A stretch of 64,000 bases of DNA from Pochonia chlamydosporia 170 (taxonomy: Eukaryota; Ascomycota; Sordariomycetes; Hypocreales; Clavicipitaceae), in contig NC_035795.1 in assembly GCF_001653235.2 (NCBI RefSeq), positions 1,426,001-1,490,000 of the forward strand. The letters are read 5' to 3'. A program made the position numbers and the translations under genes. Within the stretch, counting starts at the first letter, position 1, and each line of letters opens with the position of its first letter. Below, piece by piece: positions 35,701 through 45,888 of the stretch. The notes below the pieces were generated by a model, which was not told the DNA's origin, searched no databases, and worked only from the letters and a program-made list of their open reading frames with translations.

Positions 35701-36120
35701 ATCGAATCAACACGACCAGACGCCATATGCTGTCATAAGGAATATCGACAATCAGTTTTTGCCTTGTCCATGGAAGGCCCGCAGATAAATTAGATTTCTT
35801 TTGCCATCACCAACGCACTCGTCTCGCTACCGTCTGGCAACAGTATTGTCTCCTAGCCGACTGACCACTTACTCCAACTTCTATATTCAATTTCGAGACC
35901 AACCTTGGCAGGTGGGTTGATCCAACCAGAACCGCCCACTCTGCCTGTGGTTCATTGGTGTTGCCCCTCCATAGCTCCAGTCTCCCACCATATCAGACCA
36001 GACCAACGTCCAACCACGTGGAGGCAGAAGCTATCTGCTTTCAGACAACGCCCTTATTTTCAACATCACATTGGCTGTTTCTCCCTCTCACAACAGCATA
36101 CACTGCATACCTAAGAAGCA
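29738..36120. other. Second gene-free region, 6.4 kb
   Basis: No supportable gene on either strand. It contains T-rich and A-rich tracts (near 33090-33117 and 32158-32185) and four exact copies of the TACTCCGTA/TACGGAGTA word at 31052-33339. The last few hundred bases are CT-rich and probably form the leader of the coiled-coil gene at 36121. Frames of up to 190 codons overlap each other antisense and show no domain. Confidence 0.6.
31052..33339. repeat. Second cluster of TACTCCGTA / TACGGAGTA words
   Basis: Exact copies read TACTCCGTA at 31052-31060 and 32338-32346, and TACGGAGTA at 32722-32730 and 33331-33339. Near-matches lie at about 30723 and 31927. All are outside supported genes. These are the same word as the cluster in the first 10 kb. 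Confidence 0.75.
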
Positions 36121-37253
36121 ATGGCAGCCAACAGCGATAGCCCGTCACTCCCGAGGGCTGAGTCACCAACCGGCTCACCGCGATCCGCGTCTGTATCACT
36201 GCAGGCAGCGGCAACCATGAATGCTGGACTCCAACGCGAGCCTTCACGACGTACGTCTCTGTCATCCCTCCCTCCCATCGGCCTTTTTCGACCAGAGCAG
36301 CTACTTACATGGAATTACAGAGTCGTCCAGCAGCTCCCTAGCGCGAAATACTTCCTCACCCAATACCAGCCGTCGACGATCTACGGTGCTCATGAACTTG
36401 CAGCTGAATGATCCGTCTGTTCCGGCTCCCGGAGAGATGGCACACGAACATTCTGGATATCACAGATCGAGCCCTCAGCCTCTTTCCGGCTCACCACTGA
36501 TGGCCGATCCCCATCACCACCGGGCACCTAGCCTGGGGGAACTGCATCAGGAGCTCGAGGCAGAACAAGAAGGCCAAGTTGTGAGTGGCATTCCACCATT
36601 GATTGCAACCAGCCAAGACAAGATGATCAAGAGCAAGTGTACTAACGGACAACAGAACCGTCTCCTGCAAATGATTCGAACACAGCAGCTCGAGCTCCAA
36701 CGGCTTCACTCATCACGACCCGGCCACAGTACCGAGCAATCCGCCGATGATAGCGCTATTGCGGAAACGGCCCCGAGGCCTATCCATGGTTCTGGAGCAT
36801 CACAAAGTGGCAACATTCCCGGAAGTCAAACCGTCGGATCATACTCTCGATCACCTGTATTTCCCCGGGGCTCCATGGAAATGGCACGCGCGGAGATGCA
36901 CCGCCGGTCCAGGACACCAAGTCGTGGTGCATCCCCACGGCTGCGAGCCACTTCAATCAGTCAAGAGAGCGGAGACTGGGTTCTCGGTGGTCGTGACGAG
37001 AGCGCTTTTTACCAGGCGGAGACTCAGATGCTCACCCGAGAGAATCAGATGCTACGACATCGAATTCGTGATTTAGGTAAGTGCATTTTTTACTCTCTGG
37101 AGAACCTTTGCGACATGGACTAACAGGTGTTTAGAGAGACAGCTTGCTGACTTGACGCCTGGCTCTGGGACGGGAACCGAGCCGCCAGTACCGTCGCATC
37201 TGACTCAATCGACGACAGGTGAACCGGCTGGTGAAACTGCAAAGGAATCGTAG
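36121..37253 (+). CDS. Small coiled-coil protein, 309 aa
   Basis: I do not recognise a named family. Exons are 36121-36250, 36321-36580, 36656-37076 and 37135-37253. Intron 2 (36581-36655) is 75 nt with no stop, but has good signals (GTGAGT, CTAAC branch, ACAG), so I treat it as spliced; retention would add 25 residues. The N-terminal third is Ser/Pro/Arg-rich and disordered. A helix SLGELHQELEAEQEGQV continues across the intron into NRLLQMIRTQQLELQRL, which looks like a coiled coil. A second coil (ENQMLRHRIRDLERQL) near the C-terminus is rebuilt across intron 3. A Ser/Arg-rich linker joins the two coils. It looks like a conserved cytoplasmic or nuclear scaffold. The start is the ATG just after a CT-rich leader. 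The strand and the spliced frame are well supported; the function is unknown. Confidence 0.75.
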
Positions 37254-38264
37254 CCCAGCTTTTGGAGGATGTATTTTTCATTTGGTAGCGCTTGTGTTTA
37301 GACACATTCCTTACGGAGTTGACGGCGGGACTCGGCATAAGAATGGGCGTGTATGCATAGGCGTATGGTTAACAGAGGTCATCTTACTATTTGCCTATTT
37401 ACGTGGTTTGTCATCCCCTTGTGCCATATGTAAGCAGCGAGTGAAAGCCCGAATGGGTTGTTGAATGACGCATGTGCCTGCGTTGTGCCCAGTCGCACTG
37501 ACTTGAAACTTAAAGGTGTCTGCGTTTATGGGAGCGTAAAGGTATCTGGAAGCGTTATCCTCGATATCGCACGTATCCAAGTATACAAGTACAACTCTGT
37601 GATTATGATGTATTTCGACACGAATAGTATCAACAGGAACAGCCAATACTGTTTGTCTGCCCTCAAAACGGCTTCACACGCGCCATATCAGGCGGAAGTT
37701 GGCCATAGTACGTATCAGAAGTCGGTATTGCACAGTACCATCGCAATACGTTGAGCTTGGGGTATTAATCTCGCCACTGGCGAAGTAGTAAATCAAGCCG
37801 TTGATTGACTGCATCGTAAATATACTACTGACAAAAATGCTAAGCATGAAGTGAACTATAATGATGTTGCATATTATACCATGAAGACAGTATTACCATG
37901 TAATTGCTTGGGCACATCTTTCGCAGCACATAAGTGTGTGGATCAAGACATGTCCAATGCTCATAACTCTGCCACGAGAGCCAACATTCACGCCTACATA
38001 AAAAACTTCCCCCAAGAAATAAATCTCTCTTCTCATCCATCACAAGTAATCAGCTATAAAATCATGCCATAGTCATCCACTGCCCATCCAACCCAATCGG
38101 CAATCCACTCCGAAACTCGGCACCACCCACAACGTCATTGGCTCCATCAACCACCTCACCCACATCACGGAACAGAACGGCCAACTTACATACCTCAGTC
38201 ACAGTATAACCACCACCACTCAACCCCATCTCTCACATCTTTTCACCCATGACATAAATTCAAA
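37254..38264. other. Intergenic, no gene seen
   Basis: This holds the 3' flank of the coiled-coil gene and the AC-rich upstream region of the L-2-hydroxyglutarate dehydrogenase gene. No coding or RNA feature is supported. Confidence 0.55.
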
Positions 38265-39534
38265 ATGCCTCTGCTGGCTAGAACAACCCTAGCCACCAGG
38301 CCACTCCGCCGTTCCTTCAGCACCACGCCCACCCCCCAAGCAGACTTCACCCACGCAGTACGTCCCATCCCCAACTCACCAACAAACTCACACTCACAAA
38401 TAACAGATCATAGGCGGCGGCGTAGTAGGCCTCGCAATAGCACAGCGCCTCTCCCTCCAGCCATCATCAACCTCCGTCCTCATAGAGCGGCACCCCGCCC
38501 TCGGCACAGAAACATCCTCCCGCAACAGCGAAGTCATCCACGCAGGCATCTACTACGGACGGGACACGCTCAAAACGCGCCTCTGCCTCCGCGGCAAACA
38601 GCTCCTCTACGAATTCTGCTCCAAGCACAACGTCCCGCACAAACGCACGGGGAAATGGATCGTCGCGCAAAACGACATCCAGCGCTCTGAGCTGGAGAAA
38701 CTGCACCGTCACTGTGCAGATATAGGCGTGCCGGTGCGGTGGATGTCTGAGCGGGAGGTTCAGAACGACGGGGAGGGTGTGCGTGCGGAAACTGGCGCGC
38801 TGGAATCGCCTACCACGGGGATCGTCGATGTTCACGGGCTGATGGTCTCGCTGGCGGGATTGTTTGAAGAGAATGGGGGAGTGGTGGCGCTGAATTCTGA
38901 CGTGAGGAGGATTACTGCGCTGGGAGAGTCCGGCAGTCAGGGGTGGGAGATTGACGTGCGGGATTCGGGGACGGGCGAAACATCAAGTATTACGAGTGAG
39001 ACGATCATCAACGCCGCTGGGCTGGGGTGTGTGGATGTGCATAATATGATTGTGCCGGCGGCGTTGCAGAAGAAATTGTACTACGCAAAGGGGAATTACT
39101 TCTCGTACTCGTCTTCGCAGCCCCGGATCTCGAGGCTGATATATCCTGCTCCGAATCCGGGGGCCGGTGGATTGGGCACGCATCTGACTCTCGATATGGG
39201 CGGGAGGATACGCTTCGGGCCGGATATAGAATGGGTAGACACGCCGGATAACTTGGCTGTTAGCAGGGAGCGGTTGGAGGAGGCGGTGGACGAGATTCAG
39301 CGGTACTTGCCGGGCGTTGATGCCTCGTGCTTGGAGCCGGACTATGCGGGGATTAGGCCAAAGTTGAGCTATAAGGGGGCTGGGCAGGTGGGTAAGAACT
39401 TTAATGATTTTGTGGTCAGGATGGAGGACGGGTATGAAGGATGGGTGAATTGCTTGGGCATCGAGAGTCCTGGGCTGACGAGCAGTTTGGCGATTGGGGA
39501 GAGGGTTGGGGAGTTGCTGTATGGGAAGAAGTGA
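38265..39534 (+). CDS. L-2-hydroxyglutarate dehydrogenase, mitochondrial, 406 aa
   Basis: This is an FAD-dependent oxidoreductase of the DAO superfamily. It oxidises L-2-hydroxyglutarate, a toxic by-product of malate dehydrogenase, back to 2-oxoglutarate in mitochondria (metabolite repair). Exons are 38265-38357 and 38407-39534 with a very short 49-nt intron. The first 30 residues are rich in Arg/Ser/Thr and lack acidic residues (LLARTTLATRPLRRSFSTT), a mitochondrial presequence. The FAD Rossmann motif IIGGGVVGLAIAQRL starts immediately after the splice junction. The L2HGDH signature SSRNSEVIHAGIYY is at about residues 65-80. The middle FAD-contact INAAGL and the C-terminal GIESPGLTSSLAIG are also present. 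Length is close to that of other fungal homologues. It converges with the DUF2415 gene, with 681 bp between the stops. Confidence 0.9.
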
Positions 39535-40215
39535 TGGAGTGCTTTGGCTTGTCGGATGTGTATTAGATGCCATGAGTCACGATGCAATAGAATAAAAATC
39601 TCGTACAAGCTAAAACTTTGTTCAAGAAACGTGGAGCCGAAAACGCTGGGATATCATACAGAAACAAAGAAGAAACAAAAGCAACACCATGGACTGTAAT
39701 CCACCAGAAGAAGATGCCAACCAAATTCCAGAGTGTGCCGCAACTCATTAGAGCAGTCAAGTTGTATGCTGTCCCACTGTCCGGCAATCATGCTTTCAAA
39801 CCGACACTCTCAAAAAAAAAAAAAAAAAAACACTAAAAAAAACTTCAAAAACAAAACACCACAAGCGAATGTGTCCCCCCCTTTATGCTCCTCTCAGGCA
39901 GACCATGCAAATTTCAAAATTACTTCCGCCTGCTCGCGTGTGATGACCCTTTCCTTGCCCATTTGGGCTGAGCGCAAACTTGGTATGAGCCCTCATCTGC
40001 AAAAAGCCTTGTAAAGCAACAAACAAATTCAATCCAAGTTGATCCATAACGCCTCATATTGCTCCAGCGATCACTCGCTCCGATTTGAAAAACCACAATG
40101 CCTTTTGAACACCACAAGTGCAGAGCAGTAATTCGGTCACTCACAACAGTGGTGACCCAACGCTTCTTCATCATCCATTAACCTGCTTGCTAATCGCATC
40201 GCTTCTTTCCCCTTC
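39535..40215. other. Convergent 3' flanks with a poly-A tract
   Basis: This lies between two convergent stops. A run of 18 A at about 39814-39831, followed by a second A-rich run, is the only notable feature. Two 3' UTRs probably fill most of it. Confidence 0.6.
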
Positions 40216-42485
40216 TCAGCTCATAGTGATACTGGGGCAGAATTTTCTGCCTTGGACGTTGACATGCAGCTCATATATACCATTTTGAGCGCCGACAAAC
40301 CTGCGCTTGAATTAGTCACTGGCCCATCTACAGAGCAGATGTAAAGAAGTACTTACAAGGTACGGCCGTCTTCAGTCCAGGCTAAACCGGCAGTATTGTC
40401 CGGCGACGGAGGGACTTCGAAAACTCCATGATCAGTCGCTAGGGTGCCACGAATGGCGCTCTCCTCCCAACGATTGACTACCTGATTCACCAGGGGCACA
40501 AGGAGCGACGAATCTTCATTATCACCGTCATTCGAAGGGCGTTCTCGAGCCTGCAAGATTTCTAGCACGTTCAGATACGACGAGTCCTGTCTGTCCCTCT
40601 GATTTTGCATTGCCGCAACCGTTTCCCCAATCCTATCCATCCACCTTTGTTGATCTGGCCGTCTTGTTGATGCTGATTGTTGCTGCTGTTGTTGGCCGTC
40701 AGATGCTTCTCGAGCGACTTGCCGGGCATTTCGAACGCGTTCCTGCTGCCGTTCTCGCTGTTCTCGGTAGGAACCAAGAATATCGCCCATTGCTCGACCC
40801 ACGCTGCTACTGCGTTGCCGGGGTCTGGGAGATTCGCTCTCTGTGGTTGAGGGCCGTAGGCTGGATAGGTAGGTCCAGGTTAGATCTGATGGCCCGCCTC
40901 GAGCTCTCTCTTCGGCGCTTCTCTGAGCCGCTCGCTCGCGCCGCCTTCGGTCGCCCTGGATAGCCTCCAAGACAACGGTTTCATTGGGAGTGAGAGGTTG
41001 GTTTAGAGTTTCCAACGCTTCGCCTTGTCGACGGGTCCGTGTGCTACTGGTAGGCGGGGACCGATTTGACCTCCTGTCTGAACTAGTGTCCAACAGTCGA
41101 GGGTCGATGGTGTTCCGATCGAGGATGTCAATATGCTGGAAGTCGGGTTCAACGTTGATGTCAACAATCTGACGAATAATGAAGTTGCTTCTCATGTCAG
41201 CGAAGCCGATGTGGCCTCTATCTTCTGTCCACGCCAGAATGTCAAACGGGCCAGGACAGAACGCCATATCTCGGATGGCACCGGGACCGCTCTCCGGGCG
41301 AGAAGACTTGAAGGTGGTGATGAGTGGCTCTGCACAAGATTCGAGAAGCAGGGTGGTGTCGAAAATGGAGATTGTGCCATGCTGTGTGCCGATTGCTAGA
41401 TACGCGCCGGACGGAGAGAAGCATGCAGCAAAACTGCCCCTGCTGTCTGAGCGATCATCCTTTCTCTGGCTTTTGAGTAAGAATCTCTGTCGCTGTTCCC
41501 ATCGATATCCGCTATCATCACTGGAGGGCGGTGTTGCGGCTCCTCCTTCTGTTTCAACCCGCTCATGAACGTACAGGTACGGGTCGTCGAGAATTGCCAC
41601 CAGGATTCGGCCATCGGGAGAGATGATTGCACGGTTGACAAAGTCAGGATATGTCACGATATCAAGAGGGTCTGCTTTCTCATTTTGATCGAATTCGCGC
41701 AAGCTGACAAGAATGACAGTGCGATCATTATTGGCCAAAACCGCGACGGGCTCTGTATAAGATCCTGCCGCAAGAGTTGCCAATGCCGGCGGAAACCAAA
41801 GAGTAACGCAGTTGACCCTGTCTTTAGCTAATTTCATACTCTTAGCGATCAAGCTTTTATTCGATCGTCGGGCGTGAGCGAGAAGGGCAAGCAAAGGATC
41901 GTCGCGGCTGCCTCCCTCAAGGCTGAGTTGGTGTCTCGTTTCGGCATCAAGATGAAGTCCTAGCAATGGTTGTCGATTGCTTTCGATTGCTTCCTCAAGC
42001 TTGATGGCGACGAACTCGCCAGTTTCGCTGCCGCAGCATAGCCACCCACTCTCGGCTACGAGACATCGCGGGGCAAATGTAAGGAGTTTGATTGTTTCGC
42101 ATTCGTTGGTGAAGGTGTTGAGTCGCTGGACGTGATTGCTGCCATTTCCTCCAGGGAAGTAGACAATGTTTCGCTTCTCTGCGCTGATTAATGATCGAAG
42201 CTGCCAATGTCTGAAATGAAACAAACAGTCGTCAGATTCGATGTACTCATAAAGGTAGTGGGATGCAGACCATGTACGCACTGTGATCGGACGGGAATGC
42301 GGTAATGCTTGCGTCCGGTTTTGGACACTATGCCCTCGGTCGGGTAGCATCTGTAGTTGCCCATTATGTTAGATGTCATGGATGTCAAGACGTTCACGAG
42401 TTGACGGGAGAGCAGGGACAATGATAGCGCCAGGATGGGGAGCATGTGTGGGAGGAGTCACGAACAGTCCATCATCGTTGGCCAT
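40216..42485 (-). CDS. DUF2415 WD40-like protein, 690 aa
   Basis: Exons are 42398-42485, 42282-42327, 40357-42210 and 40216-40300. Splicing joins the start (MANDDGLFVTPPTHAP) to LSKTGRKHYRIPVRS and then to HWQLRSLIS, a typical opening of this family. The last exon restores GLAWTEDGRTLFVGAQNGIY. The central part has WD40-like blades (FAACFSPSGAYLAIGTQHG) and the DUF2415 signature PGPFDILAWTEDRGHIGFAD (a short C-terminal WD-type motif of unknown function in fungal proteins). A disordered segment rich in Arg/Gln/Ser interrupts the propeller before the final blade. The donor of intron 1 is ambiguous: GTGAAC (used here) or GTCTTG six bases later, both in phase. Exon 2 is only 46 nt. The role is unknown; it is probably a scaffold. 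Confidence 0.85.
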
Positions 42486-43210
42486 GGTAGATGCTACCGC
42501 CAGCGACCGCAGCAGACGTCAAATGCCTGCAACTTGTGTAGAAAAGGCACTCGAGCTATTATTCAAGCTCTGGGGCCTGCAACGGCCAAGTGCCGTGGAT
42601 GGGATGTCGAAGGCCCGCTGAGGCCCAGCCTGACGAACAATGGCGTATCGCAAACCTTGAGGGGCGAGCGAGCCAGTGCAGAAGCCTCGGTAGGCGGCAT
42701 ACGAAGAAGGCGACTGTAGGCGGCCAGAATGTAGGAATAGAATCGAGGGTCGAGGTTGATGGTTGGCGATAATTGATGCAGAGTTTGGCCGAGGAAATGT
42801 GAGTGACGCAGGTTGACGTTGTCGACGAAGATGGATTTCCGGCCGGATGGTTTAGGTGGTTACGTGATGCGATGCACAGTTTTTGGTGGATCAAATCAAA
42901 ATGGAGGTCGCAGCTTGTCCACAGCTTTGGCTTGGAATGGCGTCTGGTCTGGTCTGTTCTGGTCTTGTTTGCTCTCCTCAAATCTGGTCGGGCGGGTGCA
43001 GTTCGGCTCAAGGTTTTCAAGTTTCCGGTGAGCAATCAACAGTTGTTGGTCTGACCTGGTGCTCGAGTTCAAGCCTCAGCTGGTATTATCTTATCCCAGT
43101 TTGGTTTCCGTAAAGAAGGAGGGACTTGGCTGTGCTGTTAGGTTGCGGTGCGGATTGGATTTGATGGATGGATGACGTCTTTCTTGTCCGGGCTGCAGAC
43201 ATGGACTGAG

Positions 43211-43252
43211 GTGAGTGACTGAGTGACTGAGTGACTGAGTGACAGAGTGACT
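43211..43252. repeat. (GAGTGACT)n minisatellite
   Basis: About five consecutive copies of an 8-base unit GAGTGACT, with one variant unit (GAGTGACA). It lies upstream of the DUF2415 gene, about 730 bp from its ATG, outside any CDS. Confidence 0.8.
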
Positions 43253-45484
43253 GGGAGAGCTTGAGATGAGGAACCTTGAGGGCGCTGGGTGCTGCATGCA
43301 ATGGATGTGCTTGATCATTCAGCTCAAGTGGTAAATGCAACCAGACCGAGCCGTTTCATTGACCCTTGCTGCTTCTTCTTCTCTTCTTCCTCTTCTTCTG
43401 AGCAAGCACAGCGCGGAGGACTGGCAATGTTAGGTGCTTGAGTTCAGCTTCAGCTTAGCAAAGGTGTCAAGTCAAGCAAGTTCAATATTTGTGAGCCACA
43501 TCGATTACCAACAACGTCGGGCAACGAAACACCACAACAGCTAATGCAGATTGGATCAGACAGCCCTAAAGTATTAATAGAAGTCAGAATCGGAAACCAC
43601 GAGTCACAGGTAAAGAAATGGCTGCAGCCGTGAGGGCCGAATGTTTCGAACCCAGGCGACGGGGGTGTCCGGTGTGTTGCTGGATGCGTGCTTGCTTGAT
43701 GCGTGCTTGACATGGACAAGATGTGCGGAAGTACCAAGGTAGGTAGGCAATGCCAATGCAATATTTGACGAAAGTAGACTTGGCCACCTTGCATGTTGCT
43801 CCAAGCTTGCGACTTCAATCTGGTGCAAGGCTACGATACTGTGCCCCCTTTTCCCATCGCACTTGTATCCAGTGCACCCAAGTCCTATTCATGTGCGCAG
43901 CCGAGCATCACCCTCATCTACACTCGGTGTGGTTTTGGCTCGCTTCAAGCCTCACTGACGACGAGCAATCTTGGCCCACGAAAAGGAGACTGGAGTCTTC
44001 ACAATAATGCCAATGCCAATGCCAATGCGACTCGATATTATTGTTGCATGACAGCCGCCCATGCCCGACATTGGTGCCTTTCTCCTTCGGGAATTTGCTC
44101 AACTCGATTCCCTACTGTGGTACTCCGCAAAAAGGGTGATACAATGTGAATTATTTTCACCTTCCTATCTCAACATACGGGGAACCCACAAAATCCCATC
44201 TTCAAACCCCGAACCCCGGCCTTGTCTTGTCAGCCGCCTTGCCGCAAAATGCTGAAGTGTCTGGAGACATGCCAAATATGTCTTGGTTGGTTTGTGGCCA
44301 GCGCCCGTCACGCTCGTCTACTTGCATCACCATGTCCACCTACCTATTCTGGGTGCTTGTTCAAGCATCGACATTGCTAGGCTACCTCCCCAAGCCAGTT
44401 CTACCAAGATGATGGGCACCGATATGACACGAGGAGGGCCAAAAATATCCCACAGGGTGCATTTAGTGCAACTCATCCATCCCATATGTACAGAGCATGT
44501 AGGCTCACTGTTCCATCTAGTAAGTTACTCATGTATGTTCCCAGCCAATTATCTTCATATACCCTGTTGACGTTGCTTGGCTGCTCGGTATCGCTCACAA
44601 AGGTGTGCTTGGAGCTCATCCGAGGTGTTTCCTTGACACAGACGTACCGCAAGGTGATGATGATGATACTGGCCAACGTCTTTTATGCACAATAGTTGCA
44701 CCAGAGAGGTCTCGGATATATTCACAGAATGCGACCTGCGGATGAAAAAACGCGCACGGCCAAGAGTGCATACAACAGCTTCCCGACATGCGACAATTGC
44801 GTCGGCCACGCACCACAGGACACTTCGGATATTAAAATTTCCCTGGTTCGACGATGTACCTCGGTGTCGTCATTGAAACAGCTTGTCTTGTGTGCCTGGG
44901 TGGTGCAGTACTTCTGCGCGGCTGGCCTTCAAAGGTTCAGAGCTACAACGGTTACGAGGGTAACACAACAATTTGTGACACATGATAATGTGAAACGCTA
45001 CCCACGGGGATTGACTGAGCTAATCTAAGCGGTATGTTATCATGGTAGCCCATTGCTTCTTGCCTCATTCACGTCTCTCGGATAAATTCGTCTCCAGCAT
45101 CTGTGCCAAGAGGTCCAACTGTCTTCTATAACTGCTGGAGCTCATGTAGACTCCATGGCACCAGACCATTCATCGTTCAAGGCTTCTACAGACGAAAGGT
45201 AGCTTCGGCCAGTCAAGGTGAGCTCGAAAACAAAAAAAGATCAAAAGGAGGAAATTACATGCCAATACGCCATGAAGCTTCAGGGTATGGAAGAGATATC
45301 GTTGTATGGAAAACCCATGAGAAAGCATCGAGTCATTGGGACGAGAGTAAAACATGCCTAAGCCTCGGAATAGCCGCAATCGTAGCTCACCAGTGACCAC
45401 CGAGTCACCAGACAGCTTCCCTGTTCCATCACAGCTTCAATGTCCCAGTACTGGCCGCAGATTGCCGGCTACATGCCTGGTCAA

Positions 45485-45493
45485 TACTCCGTA
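45485..45493 (+). repeat. Isolated TACTCCGTA word
   Basis: An exact copy of the dispersed 9-bp word, about 400 bp upstream of the mitochondrial Hsp70 start. It is the only exact copy in the right half of the window. Confidence 0.7.
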
Positions 45494-45573
45494 CTTGTCG
45501 CCACAAATCTCCGCTTTATCCCCAGTGACCTCTGCCTGAGCCACAATGAGCGCATTGCTTCTCTTGCGTCAAG

Positions 45574-45591
45574 GAAATTTGCGGAAGCTCA
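45574..45591 (+). promoter_or_regulatory. Imperfect heat-shock element upstream of mtHsp70
   Basis: The sequence reads GAA-AT-TTG-CG-GAA-GC-TCA, which keeps the five-base periodicity of nGAAnnTTCnnGAA but has mismatches in the two TTC units. It lies about 300 bp upstream of the Hsp70 ATG. Hsf1 control of mitochondrial Hsp70 genes is known in fungi; binding here is inferred. Confidence 0.35.
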
Positions 45592-45888
45592 AAGCTGGCC
45601 TCTGTGGCGGGACAAAGTTAATCCGCACTCCCATCCGCACTCACTGTGGAGACCTCCCTCGTTGGCTCCTTCCGTCGGCTTCTATTGACGGCCAATGGCC
45701 GGGGTTAGCCATTTTTTCGGGGCCAAAAAAATTCGCTTTCCTCCCCTTCCCAATAAACTCATTCAATCCACTCACAACACCTCTTCTCTTCATTCTTCCT
45801 CATCATCACCTCTCCTTCTTTGGAGCCAGCCGTCATATTTCTTCCTTTCCTTCATTGTAACAGTATACCCTCCATCATCACATTCAAG

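Larger units (their letters stand above)
42486..45888. other. Divergent intergenic region, DUF2415 / mtHsp70
   Basis: These 3.4 kb separate two divergently transcribed genes. They hold an 8-bp GAGTGACT array at 43211-43252, a CTTCTT tract near 43373-43400, an AATGCC hexamer array near 44006-44027, one exact TACTCCGTA at 45485-45493, and an imperfect heat-shock element at 45574-45591. The last 150 bp before the Hsp70 ATG are strongly pyrimidine-rich. No gene is supported. Confidence 0.6.

Noticed and set aside
39814..39831. Poly-A run as a possible retroposon tail
   Set aside because: No target-site duplication or retroposon body is visible; it lies between two convergent 3' ends where A/T runs are common.
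42559..43035. 158-codon minus-strand frame upstream of DUF2415
   Set aside because: Located in the promoter/leader of the DUF2415 gene, composition typical of non-coding sequence, no motif.
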